A program made the translations under genes and the position numbers. A stretch of DNA of 12,467 nt from Ruthenibacterium sp. GTDB taxonomy: Bacteria; Bacillota; Clostridia; Oscillospirales; Ruminococcaceae. Location of the stretch: positions 1 to 12,467 of the forward strand of contig JAHHSK010000055.1 of NCBI GenBank assembly GCA_020025255.1, in the 5' to 3' direction. This document shows, piece after piece, positions 5,980 through 12,467 of the stretch (the first letter of the stretch is position 1; each line of letters starts with the position of its first letter). The notes beneath the pieces were generated by a model. It saw nothing but the letters and a program-made list of their open reading frames with translations. It was not told the origin of the DNA and searched no databases.

Positions 5980-7275
5980 GTGCGCACGTTTCAAAAAATT
6001 CTTGTATGGATCCTGCTTGTCGTCGTTTTCACCGGCCTGATCGTCGGCGGCGTTGTCGGATATTCGTATTTTCAAACCGATGCAGACCATGTTGCCGCAC
6101 CGGTCATCCTGGCAGATGAGCTGCCGCTTCCCGTAAACGGGTACTCTTGGAATGAACCGGTCATGGGCGGCATTTTATTTAAAAAAAGCTCTGATGTGCC
6201 GAAGGCTCTGCTGATCCCTGCGCTTTCCGAAGAGGAATGGACGCAGACATCGCTTCGCTTCACTCTGCCCAAGGGCATTGCGGTGCATCTTGTTGTGCGG
6301 GACGAGGCCGAAAATGTGATTTTTGAAAGCATCAATGAGGAATCCGCCGTGCTGGATTTTCCCGCAAACGGCCTTTACACGATCGAGGCCGATGCCACGA
6401 TCCCAAAGCATCGGCCGACGGATCACCCCAATGCCCCGGCGCACGGCTACGGCACGTTCCATTACACGGCCCGGCTGCGCGTCAACGCGCCGCCCAAGCT
6501 TGAATTTTCTTCATTGAAGCTATTGCAGGGCGATGTGCTCACGGTGCGGCTTTCCGGATTTCTGGAAGACTGCGAACCGGTGATCGAAACCGAGCTGGGC
6601 CTTGCGCAATTCTGCCCTGTTCCCGGCGGGAAAGCCGCGGTGATCGGGATACACTACAACCGCGAACCGGGCGTGTGGCCGGTGCGTGTCATCTGCGGGA
6701 CACTGGATGTCACACAGGAAATCACCGTTGTCCACCGCGATTTTCCAAAGCAGCATGTGGCATCGGATGCCCCGGCACCTGACCCGAAGGCCGAACAGGA
6801 ATGGCGCGATGCCATTTATCCGCTGTATTCGGCTGCCGAACCGGAATTTTACTGGGACGGCACCTTTGTGCGCCCGTGTGAAAGCGAGGCACAGCTTGCC
6901 GCCTATGGCCTATTCCGCTATTCCGGCGATTCCAAGCGTCCTTCCCGCAGCGCGGGGATCGATTATGCCTGCGCGGCCGGGGATGCGATCCGCTCGCCCG
7001 CGCGCGGCGTTGTCGTATTTTCCGATTTTCTGCAGCTGACCGGGAACACCGTCATCGTATCGCACGGCGGCGGTTTGAAAAGCTATTTCTTTTATTTGGA
7101 TACGCTTGCCTGCCAGCGCGGGGATTCCGTTGCGGCACAGCAGGTGATCGGCACAGCAGGCCAAAGCGGGCTTACTTCGGGGCCGCGGCTTCATTATGAA
7201 GCGCGCATCGGCAACCAAAGCATCGACCCCGAACTGCTTTTTAACGGAAAAAGCGGGCTGTACGCCGCAAAGTAA
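5980..7275 (+). CDS. Membrane-anchored degenerate M23 (LytM-like) protein
   Basis: The 431-residue protein has a short basic N-terminus and one membrane segment (about 7-29), then an extracytoplasmic region. Residues about 171-256 resemble the Ig-like domain often found before M23 domains (LQGDVLTVRLSG, YNREPGVWPVRV). Residues about 310-422 have the M23/LytM fold pattern, but key residues are missing: the HxxxD motif is SxxxD (S324, D328), the YxHL histidine is Y372, and HxH reads RLH (R403, H405). Only one Asp and one His of the metal/catalytic set remain, so hydrolase activity is unlikely. By analogy with EnvC/NlpD and B. subtilis SpoIIQ, it may bind a partner or regulate a hydrolase. The GTG start is chosen because AAAGGGGG lies 8 nt before it; an upstream in-frame TTG (5959) would precede that site. 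It lies 24 nt before the active M23 gene, probably in one operon. Confidence 0.88.
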   Translation: MRTFQKILVWILLVVVFTGLIVGGVVGYSYFQTDADHVAAPVILADELPLPVNGYSWNEPVMGGILFKKSSDVPKALLIPALSEEEWTQTSLRFTLPKGIAVHLVVRDEAENVIFESINEESAVLDFPANGLYTIEADATIPKHRPTDHPNAPAHGYGTFHYTARLRVNAPPKLEFSSLKLLQGDVLTVRLSGFLEDCEPVIETELGLAQFCPVPGGKAAVIGIHYNREPGVWPVRVICGTLDVTQEITVVHRDFPKQHVASDAPAPDPKAEQEWRDAIYPLYSAAEPEFYWDGTFVRPCESEAQLAAYGLFRYSGDSKRPSRSAGIDYACAAGDAIRSPARGVVVFSDFLQLTGNTVIVSHGGGLKSYFFYLDTLACQRGDSVAAQQVIGTAGQSGLTSGPRLHYEARIGNQSIDPELLFNGKSGLYAAK

Positions 7276-7299
7276 CAGCCGCAAATAAGGAGAGAACGG

Positions 7300-8991
7300 A
7301 TGAATCACAATACCCCCGGCCATTCCGAAGCCAGCCAGAGCACGATACAGTTTTCTGCCGTGAAGCTTCCCGAAGCACCTGTCTGTGCCGACACGAATGA
7401 AAGTGCCGCAAAAAGCCTCATCAAAAACCTGCAGCGCGGACAAAACGAGCTTCCGCCCTCCATTGATGAGAACCTGCCGATACGCGTTATCATCAATGCC
7501 ATAGGCCAGATGCTGTACCGTGTTGGGCTGCAAACCGAATATCTTTTTATCCAAGGTCTGCGGATATGCAAACGCATCGGCCGTGTGCTTTCCCGCGGGC
7601 TCAAGGCGTTGTTTTCCTTCGCCATTGGCCCCCTGGCTGCCCTGTTCCTCAGCATCGGCCGGGATCTTGCCGCGCCGTTTTATCAGTTTTTTGTCGGGAT
7701 CCGCAATGCACTGCGCGCTGCGCATGAGGAAGCAGAAGCGGGCGGAAGCGGCAAGCGGGCAGGCTTTGAATATCTGAAAGGCGGCCTGCGCTCCTACGGG
7801 CATCTGACGCTCGACGCGCTGCGCTATCTTCTGCCCGCAGGCGCGTTATGCCTGTTCGTTTTTACCGCACAAAGCATCCTTGGCTCCAGTTTTTCCCTTG
7901 GGGTCAATTATAACGGGGATTTTTTGGTGTTTATCGAAAATGAATCCGTCTGGGATACCGCCGAAAAAATGGTGCAGGAACGCGTTGTCGCATCGGAAGG
8001 AGCCAAGGTCGAATGGGAACAGCATCCCGTTTTTGAGCTGCAGCTGGTCGATCCCGCGGCGCGCACCAATGTCAGCGAGCTGGCCGATAAGATCATCACC
8101 GCATCTTCCAACCAGATCATGCGCGCAGTGGGCATCCGCATCAACGGGGAATTGATCGGCATGGTTGAGGACGGGCAGGCGATTCAAAACATGCTGACGG
8201 CACATCTGGCGCAATATGATGACGGCACGCACGAATCGGTCGATTTCCTTTATCCGATCGAACAGATCCCCGGTGTTTACTTCACAAACTCGGTCAGCGA
8301 TACACAGGCCGTTATGAATACGCTGCAATCCGGCGATCTATTGAGTGTCAAAACCATGGACACGATAGAATATGAGGAAACTGTGGAATACACAACCGAA
8401 ACCGTGGAATCCGATCAATATGATAAAGGCGTGCGCTTTGTTTCCCAGCGGGGCAGCAACGGCTCGCAGCACGTTGTCGCACGGGAAACCCGCGTGAACG
8501 GGCAGGTGTTCTCGGTCGAGCCGGTGGAAGTGACCGTGATCAAGGAAATGGTCCCGCGCATTGTCACGGTCGGCACCCGCAAGCCCACATACACCGTCGG
8601 TTCCGTTGTGGGCAACGGAACGATGATCTTCCCGGTACCGCAGCTATCGTATATTACGACCCGTTTTGGGCAGGGCCGCCCGGCGCACCGCGGCATCGAC
8701 CTGTGCGCCCCCGCCGGGACGCCTGTGCTTGCTGTGGACAACGGGGTTGTAATCGAGGCCGGTTCGCATGCAAGCTGGGGCAACTATGTCCTGATCGATC
8801 ACGGCAACGGCTATACCACGCGTTATGCCCACTGCACTGCGCTCATGGTCGCGCCCGGCTCGGCTGTTTCGGCAGGCCAGCAGATCGGCACCGTAGGGCG
8901 CACCGGATTTGCCAGCGGCAACCATGTCCACTTCGAGCTGACCTCCGGCGGGCGTCTGATCGATCCGGCGCCGTATCTTGGGGTTGGGTAA
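7300..8991 (+). CDS. G5-domain M23 metallopeptidase, membrane anchored
   Basis: A 563-residue predicted peptidoglycan endopeptidase. The N-terminal about 175 residues are mostly helical and basic with a first hydrophobic stretch (about 102-118). A clear membrane segment follows (about 177-195), then an extracytoplasmic region (about 200-345), a G5 domain (about 349-427, with VEYTTETVE, RETRVNGQ and IVTVGTRKP) and a C-terminal LytM/M23 domain (about 442-560). The active site is complete: HRGID (H463, D467), YAH (H511) and HVHFE (H542, H544). G5 domains are linked to cell-wall or N-acetylglucosamine binding. The ATG has AAGGAG 7 nt upstream. The 24-nt gap from the preceding gene holds no terminator. 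The enzyme probably remodels the wall, and its inactive neighbour may modulate it; a sporulation role is possible but not shown. Confidence 0.93.
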   Translation: MNHNTPGHSEASQSTIQFSAVKLPEAPVCADTNESAAKSLIKNLQRGQNELPPSIDENLPIRVIINAIGQMLYRVGLQTEYLFIQGLRICKRIGRVLSRGLKALFSFAIGPLAALFLSIGRDLAAPFYQFFVGIRNALRAAHEEAEAGGSGKRAGFEYLKGGLRSYGHLTLDALRYLLPAGALCLFVFTAQSILGSSFSLGVNYNGDFLVFIENESVWDTAEKMVQERVVASEGAKVEWEQHPVFELQLVDPAARTNVSELADKIITASSNQIMRAVGIRINGELIGMVEDGQAIQNMLTAHLAQYDDGTHESVDFLYPIEQIPGVYFTNSVSDTQAVMNTLQSGDLLSVKTMDTIEYEETVEYTTETVESDQYDKGVRFVSQRGSNGSQHVVARETRVNGQVFSVEPVEVTVIKEMVPRIVTVGTRKPTYTVGSVVGNGTMIFPVPQLSYITTRFGQGRPAHRGIDLCAPAGTPVLAVDNGVVIEAGSHASWGNYVLIDHGNGYTTRYAHCTALMVAPGSAVSAGQQIGTVGRTGFASGNHVHFELTSGGRLIDPAPYLGVG

Positions 8992-9020
8992 GCCGGGCGA
9001 GTGCCAAAGCCTTATGCTGC

Positions 9021-9078
9021 GGGAAAGCGGGCTTTCCCTTTCCCCTTTGCGAAAGCCCCTGCTCGATGCCCGCTTTCC
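9021..9078. repeat. Short overlapping inverted repeats after the G5-M23 gene
   Basis: GGGAAAG (9021-9027) can pair with CTTTCCC (9032-9038) around a 4-nt loop. Alternatively, GGAAAGCGGGC (9022-9032) pairs perfectly with 9068-9078. The stems are mutually exclusive and lie in the 186-nt gap between the convergent genes, upstream of the main terminator. They may protect the mRNA 3' end or be chance. Confidence 0.35.
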
Positions 9079-9115
9079 GCTTGTTTTGTTTTTATACCGC
9101 TTTGCCGGCATGATA

Positions 9116-9151
9116 AAAGGCGGCGTGCTTTAAAAAAAGCACGCCGCCTTT
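9116..9151 (+). terminator. Bidirectional terminator between G5-M23 gene and prfC
   Basis: A 16-bp perfect stem (9116-9131 with 9136-9151; core AAAGGCGGCGTGCTTT) has an AAAA loop. Downstream on the plus strand is TATTTTCTTTT. On the minus strand the stem ends in a T run, 26 nt after the prfC stop. It fits a shared terminator for the two convergent units. Confidence 0.9.
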
Positions 9152-9177
9152 ATTTTCTTTTGCAAAACGCCGGTTCG

Positions 9178-10767
9178 TCAGCGCCCAACCTCGGAAAGCC
9201 GCAGCTTGGGGTTATGCTCCTCGGCCCAAGTGATGCTCCATGCATTTGTAAAAAGCAGCAGCTTGCGCCCCTTCAGATCTTCGATGCGCCGCGTATCGCT
9301 TGTAAGATTCAGCTCTTTGGGATCGCAGTCTTCATTTTCGATCCAGCGGATGAAGCTGTACGGCAGGTTCTGCATGCGGATATCCACATTATATTCGTTT
9401 TTCAGCCGATATTCCAACACCTCGAACTGAAGAACGCCCACAACGCCGACGATCACTTCCTCCATGCCACCGCCCAGATCCTTGAAAATCTGGATCGCAC
9501 CTTCCTGTGCGATCTGCTCCATTCCCTTGACAAACTGCTTGCGCTTCATGGTATCCACCTGTGTCACGCGCGAAAAATGTTCGGGCGCAAAGGTGGGGAT
9601 CCCCTCAAAGCGATACGGATTCTTTGCGGTAGTCAGCGTATCCCCGATCGAAAAAATGCCCGGGTCGAACACGCCGATGATATCACCCGCATAGGCTTCT
9701 TCCACGATTTCGCGATCCGATGCCATAAGCTGCGTGCCCTGTGCCAGCTTGACCTTCTTGCCGCCCTGCACATGGAACACATCCATGCCGCGCTCGAATT
9801 TGCCCGAGCAGATGCGGATAAACGCAATGCGGTCGCGGTGCGCTTTGTTCATATTGGCCTGGATCTTGAACACGAACGCCGAAAAATCATTGCCGCGCGG
9901 ATCGACTGGGCCTGCCGTGGAATTGCGCGGCAGCGGCGGCTGCGAAAGCCGCAGGAAATCCGCAAGGAACGGTTCCACACCAAAGTTCGTCAGCGCCGAA
10001 CCAAAAAACACCGGGGTAAGGCGGCCATGGCGCACTTTATCCAGGTTGAATTCATAGGATGCGCCATCCAAAAGCTCGATATCCTCGCACAGGGTATCAT
10101 GCAGCGGCTTTGTCAGCAGCTCGTCCAGATTCGGGTCGCCCAGATGCGCTTCGATCTTTTCCGCCTGCTGGCGGCCGACCTTGCCCGCGTGCTGAAAGGC
10201 CAGGATCTCCTTCGTATTGCGGTCATACACGCCTTTAAAATCCTTGCCGCAGCCGATCGGCCAGTTCATCGGATAGGTTTCGATGCCCAGCACCTGTTCG
10301 ATTTCTTCCAAAAGATCGAACGGATTCTGCGCTTCACGGTCCATTTTATTGATAAAGGTAAAAATGGGGATATCCCGCATGGTGCAGACCTTGAACAGCT
10401 TTTTTGTCTGCTTTTCAACACCCTTTGCCGCATCAATCACCATAACGGCACTGTCGGCGGCCATCAGCGTGCGGTAGGTATCCTCTGAAAAATCCTGATG
10501 TCCGGGGGTATCCAGGATATTGACGCAGTATCCGTCATAATTGAATTGCAGCACCGAGCTTGTTACGGAAATGCCGCGCTGTTTTTCGATTTCCATCCAG
10601 TCGGATGTCGCGGCGCGCGCACCTTTTTTCCCCTTGACGATACCGGCCTGCTGAATTGCACCGCCGTACAAAAGAAGCTTTTCGGTCAGCGTCGTTTTAC
10701 CCGCGTCCGGGTGCGAAATGATCGCAAAGGTACGACGCTTTTCGATCTGTTCGAGAAAGTTTTCCAC
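9178..10767 (-). CDS. prfC: Peptide chain release factor 3
   Basis: RF3 is a cytoplasmic GTPase that recycles class I release factors from the ribosome after termination. The 529 residues equal the E. coli length. GTPase motifs are SHPDAGKTT (18-26), RGISVTSS (64-71, switch I), DTPGHQDF (86-93), NKMD (140-143) and a GSAL motif. After the GTPase domain come the usual EF-Tu-like and RF3 C-terminal regions (FAPEHFSRV, LQFEVLEYRL). The translated ending RLSEVGR looks complete. The start is GTG, with GGAGG 7 nt upstream. It has its own promoter 44 nt upstream of the start and a shared terminator downstream, so it can be a single-gene unit. RF3 differs from EF-G, LepA and TetM by the RF3-type P-loop (HPDAGKTT) and the overall length. 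Confidence 0.97.
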   Translation of the reverse strand: MENFLEQIEKRRTFAIISHPDAGKTTLTEKLLLYGGAIQQAGIVKGKKGARAATSDWMEIEKQRGISVTSSVLQFNYDGYCVNILDTPGHQDFSEDTYRTLMAADSAVMVIDAAKGVEKQTKKLFKVCTMRDIPIFTFINKMDREAQNPFDLLEEIEQVLGIETYPMNWPIGCGKDFKGVYDRNTKEILAFQHAGKVGRQQAEKIEAHLGDPNLDELLTKPLHDTLCEDIELLDGASYEFNLDKVRHGRLTPVFFGSALTNFGVEPFLADFLRLSQPPLPRNSTAGPVDPRGNDFSAFVFKIQANMNKAHRDRIAFIRICSGKFERGMDVFHVQGGKKVKLAQGTQLMASDREIVEEAYAGDIIGVFDPGIFSIGDTLTTAKNPYRFEGIPTFAPEHFSRVTQVDTMKRKQFVKGMEQIAQEGAIQIFKDLGGGMEEVIVGVVGVLQFEVLEYRLKNEYNVDIRMQNLPYSFIRWIENEDCDPKELNLTSDTRRIEDLKGRKLLLFTNAWSITWAEEHNPKLRLSEVGR

Positions 10768-10810
10768 GTAGTGTCCTCCAAATATGCAAAAACATGTTCA
10801 AATACATCTT

Positions 10811-10839
10811 ATTGTATGATATTCTGCATCAAAAAACAA
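10811..10839 (-). promoter_or_regulatory. Putative prfC promoter
   Basis: On the minus strand, TTGTTT (10839-10834), a 17-nt spacer and TACAAT (10816-10811) lie in the 113-nt gap upstream of the GTG start. The -10 is followed by AAGA, as in the promoter of the upstream gene. I see no good terminator after the upstream gene, so read-through is also possible. Confidence 0.6.
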
Positions 10840-10880
10840 GGCTGCTTATCCAAAAAGTTCCGAAAAAGGGCGCAAAACGG

Positions 10881-11897
10881 CTACATCAGGATGTTTTTGA
10901 TCAAAAGGGATGTGGTGCCATCGGCATTGCGGATGAATTCCACGGCATTTTCATCGCGATATACGCTGACGGGCACTTTGATCTCCACGCCCGCGCCGCT
11001 GCGCAGGCTCTGCTTTTCCAGCCGGCGCACCGCGGGTGCCGACATGGGCAGCGGCTCCTGCATCGAAATTTCATGCTCCTCCAGCGCCTTTTCAAAGGCT
11101 TCGCGCGCATGGGGCATATCCCCATACAGTTTATCGCTGATCGCCTGCACGGGCACCGGCTCCGGCTTGCCGGGGCGCGAGCGTTCTTCATCCCGCGCGG
11201 TATAAAACTCTTCGCAAACTGCTTTGGCAAGCTCCGGCTCATCGATCCCCGTATTTCCGTAAAACTGCTGATTCACTTCACTTGCCGCCTGCCGGATCAC
11301 CGAAAGCTTTTCACGCGGAGACATTCCCACGCGGCAGCCTACGATGCGGCTTCCAAGATAGGTCTGCCTGCGGCCGTCGATCTCGTATTTTTTTTCGCTC
11401 AGGCGCACTTCGCTGCCATCCATGCTTACAAAAAACGATTCATCCGCCTTGCCCGAAGCACCGGGCAGGATCGCAGCGCAGCGCACCGGCTCATTGAGGT
11501 ACATTCCCTCCTGTTCGCCCGCTTTGTGCAGCCAGCCGCTTTTATAATTCATTTTCAGGGCAGCAAGGTATTCTTTTCCATCGATCGCAAGCAAAAGGAA
11601 TACAAGATCCGCCGCCGGGATCGAGGGGTTTTGCTGCATGACTTCAAACCATTGCTGGGCAATGGCTGCTGTTTGATCGGCAAACGCCGGTTCCAGCTGA
11701 TGCAGCATCGGCCGGATCGGGGAATCCTCTTGCAGCGTACACATCTTTGCATCCTCGCTTGCGAATGCCTTGGCTGCGTGTCCCGCCAGATATTGCAGCA
11801 CATCCTGTGAAGGCGGCAGGATCGTCTGTGAAAAAACCGGCGCATCGATCGCCGGATCAAGCGCATGGATGATCGCGCTGATCAGTTCGATATTCAT
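10881..11897 (-). CDS. Nucleoid-associated protein, NdpA/YejK-like (PF04245)
   Basis: This 338-residue protein has the recurring features of the clostridial branch of the NdpA/YejK family. The N-terminus is MNIELISAIIHALD, with IPVFS-like APVFS. Next come LVFLLLAIDGKEYLAALK, WLHKAGEQEG, CAAILPG and FFVSMDGSEVRL, then the C-terminal VEIKVPVSVY, ending in VEFIRNADGTTSLLIKNI. Members of the family associate with the nucleoid in E. coli; the molecular role in Clostridia is not established. No membrane segment, enzyme motif or classic DNA-binding motif is obvious. The ATG has GGGAGG 7 nt upstream, and the stop is TAG. The gene sits between a terminator-flanked promoter and prfC, so it may be transcribed alone or with prfC. 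The family call is from memory of conserved patterns, so confidence is moderate to high rather than certain. Confidence 0.78.
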   Translation of the reverse strand: MNIELISAIIHALDPAIDAPVFSQTILPPSQDVLQYLAGHAAKAFASEDAKMCTLQEDSPIRPMLHQLEPAFADQTAAIAQQWFEVMQQNPSIPAADLVFLLLAIDGKEYLAALKMNYKSGWLHKAGEQEGMYLNEPVRCAAILPGASGKADESFFVSMDGSEVRLSEKKYEIDGRRQTYLGSRIVGCRVGMSPREKLSVIRQAASEVNQQFYGNTGIDEPELAKAVCEEFYTARDEERSRPGKPEPVPVQAISDKLYGDMPHAREAFEKALEEHEISMQEPLPMSAPAVRRLEKQSLRSGAGVEIKVPVSVYRDENAVEFIRNADGTTSLLIKNILM

Positions 11898-11926
11898 TTG
11901 CTTTCCTCCCTTGCATAAGCTTTCTT

Positions 11927-11956
11927 ATTGTATCACATCCGCACTCGGTACCACAA
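11927..11956 (-). promoter_or_regulatory. Putative promoter of the NdpA-like gene
   Basis: On the minus strand, TTGTGG (11956-11951), an 18-nt spacer and TACAAT (11932-11927) carry an extended TG one base before the -10 box. It is about 30 nt upstream of the ATG, and the GGGAGG ribosome binding site lies between. Confidence 0.65.
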
Positions 11957-12011
11957 CCGAAAAACACGCTTTTGCGCATGCCGGCAGGGCATTTTCCTTT
12001 CTTGCGGCAAA

Positions 12012-12047
12012 TAAAATTCCGGGGCGCGCCTTTCGCTCGCCCCGGAA
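12012..12047 (-). terminator. Intrinsic terminator after the GGDEF-like gene
   Basis: A 10-bp stem (TTCCGGGGCG at 12038-12047 read on the minus strand, pairing with 12017-12026) has an 11-nt loop that can pair further in part. It is followed on the minus strand by TTTTATTT. It lies 28 nt after the stop of the truncated gene at 12075 and separates it from the NdpA-like gene. Confidence 0.85.
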
Positions 12048-12074
12048 CGGTACTGCCTTTCCCTGCGGGATATT

Positions 12075-12467
12075 TTACATAAAGGCCGGTGTGCGGATAT
12101 CCAGCCGAACTTCTTCGTGCGTGCCGGTGCTTTCGTACGCTGTCAGCAGGCGCGTGCGGATGCCTTCCGCTTCCTTTTCATCGGTAAGGCACAGCAGTGC
12201 CACATACTGATTTTGGCTGTATTTTGCAAAAACATCGCTTTTGCGCAGCACTGCGGAGATTGCAAGACACAGATCATCCATAGCTTCGCACCTGCACAAG
12301 CGGCCGTCCTCCTGCGCTTGTTCCTGTACCAGCACGGTGATCATCATCGGCACGATCACCTTGCCGCGCACATTGCGCGCTGTTATGGCATATATCTGCT
12401 TGAGCCCTTCATAATTACAGTAAACAGGCCCGTTTTCCCGGTTTTTCTCCTTGAGCACCTCGGCCAG
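12075..12467 (-). CDS. C-terminal fragment with degenerate GGDEF-like domain (5' end outside window)
   Basis: The frame is open to the right edge of the window, so the true start lies beyond 12467; a GTG at 12458 has no ribosome binding site and is internal. The visible 130 residues resemble a nucleotide-cyclase (GGDEF-type) fold: a helix like YEGLKQIYAITAR, a strand VPMMITVLVQ, then a helix followed by LRKSDVFAKYSQNQYVALL, which matches the diguanylate cyclase pattern REGDxxARxGGDEFxxLL. The GGDEF signature itself is SQNQY, so cyclase activity is not expected. Similar degenerate C-termini occur on clostridial transcription regulators with a bacterial transcriptional activator (BTAD) domain, but that part would lie outside this window. 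A regulatory or signalling role is therefore an inference. A terminator follows the stop. Confidence 0.6.
   Translation of the reverse strand: MAEVLKEKNRENGPVYCNYEGLKQIYAITARNVRGKVIVPMMITVLVQEQAQEDGRLCRCEAMDDLCLAISAVLRKSDVFAKYSQNQYVALLCLTDEKEAEGIRTRLLTAYESTGTHEEVRLDIRTPAFM

Noticed and set aside
5980..7275. Calling the degenerate M23 protein SpoIIQ
   Set aside because: The Ser replacing the first metal-ligand His recalls B. subtilis SpoIIQ, but the extra Ig-like domain, the paired G5-M23 gene and the absence of spoIID or spoIIIA genes nearby do not allow the name.
6910..7803. Open frame of 297 codons on the minus strand opposite the two M23 genes
   Set aside because: It spans the junction of two well-supported plus-strand genes and has no ribosome binding site or family resemblance.
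9001..10488. Open frame of 495 codons on the plus strand opposite prfC
   Set aside because: It is antisense to prfC and runs through the strong terminator at 9116-9151. Its translation shows no recognisable domain.
12075..12458. Complete 127-residue gene starting at GTG 12458
   Set aside because: The frame stays open to the window edge and the GTG lacks a ribosome binding site. The residues before it fit a continuing helix, so it is a fragment of a larger gene.
1..12467. CRISPR array, insertion sequence, prophage, tRNA or rRNA
   Set aside because: I saw no regularly spaced repeats, transposase or integrase frames, target-site duplications, or RNA gene signatures. The content is ordinary core metabolism and housekeeping.

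Overview
The window reads as GC-rich chromosomal DNA from a member of the Clostridia (Bacillota), probably a gut-type Oscillospiraceae/Ruminococcaceae relative. The basis is the strong GGAGG-type ribosome binding sites, extended -10 SigA-like promoters, a G5/M23 envelope protein with a long N-terminal region, a DUF1653 domain and an NdpA-like nucleoid protein of clostridial type. Genus-level placement cannot be supported from the sequence. No mobile element, CRISPR array, tRNA or rRNA was found.

Left half (1-5891, minus strand): one tightly packed aromatic-amino-acid operon, transcribed right to left from a good promoter at 5862-5891 to a strong terminator at 8-46. Gene order is DUF1653-chorismate mutase fusion, aroB, aroC, aroE-aroK fusion, aroQ, aroA. 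Together these cover every step from DAHP to prephenate (AroB, AroQ, AroE, AroK, AroA, AroC, chorismate mutase). DAHP synthase and the prephenate-using enzymes are not in the window. Most junctions overlap (4, 16 and 35 nt), and a GC-rich hairpin precedes aroA.

Centre (5898-9151, plus strand): a divergent promoter drives two cell-envelope genes. The first is a membrane-anchored M23/LytM-like protein that has lost most catalytic and metal-binding residues. The second, 24 nt downstream, is a membrane-anchored G5-domain M23 peptidase with an intact active site. The pair resembles an inactive LytM regulator next to an active hydrolase. The two divergent promoters share a perfect 10-bp inverted repeat across their -10 regions. 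A 16-bp-stem terminator closes the unit and also serves prfC from the other side.

Right part (9178-12467, minus strand): prfC (peptide chain release factor 3) with its own promoter, an NdpA/YejK-like nucleoid-associated protein with its own promoter, then a terminator and the C-terminal end of a protein with a degenerate GGDEF-like domain that runs off the window.

No wholly unknown system is evident. The most notable items are the DUF1653-chorismate mutase fusion, the AroE-AroK fusion, and the pseudo-LytM/active-LytM pair.
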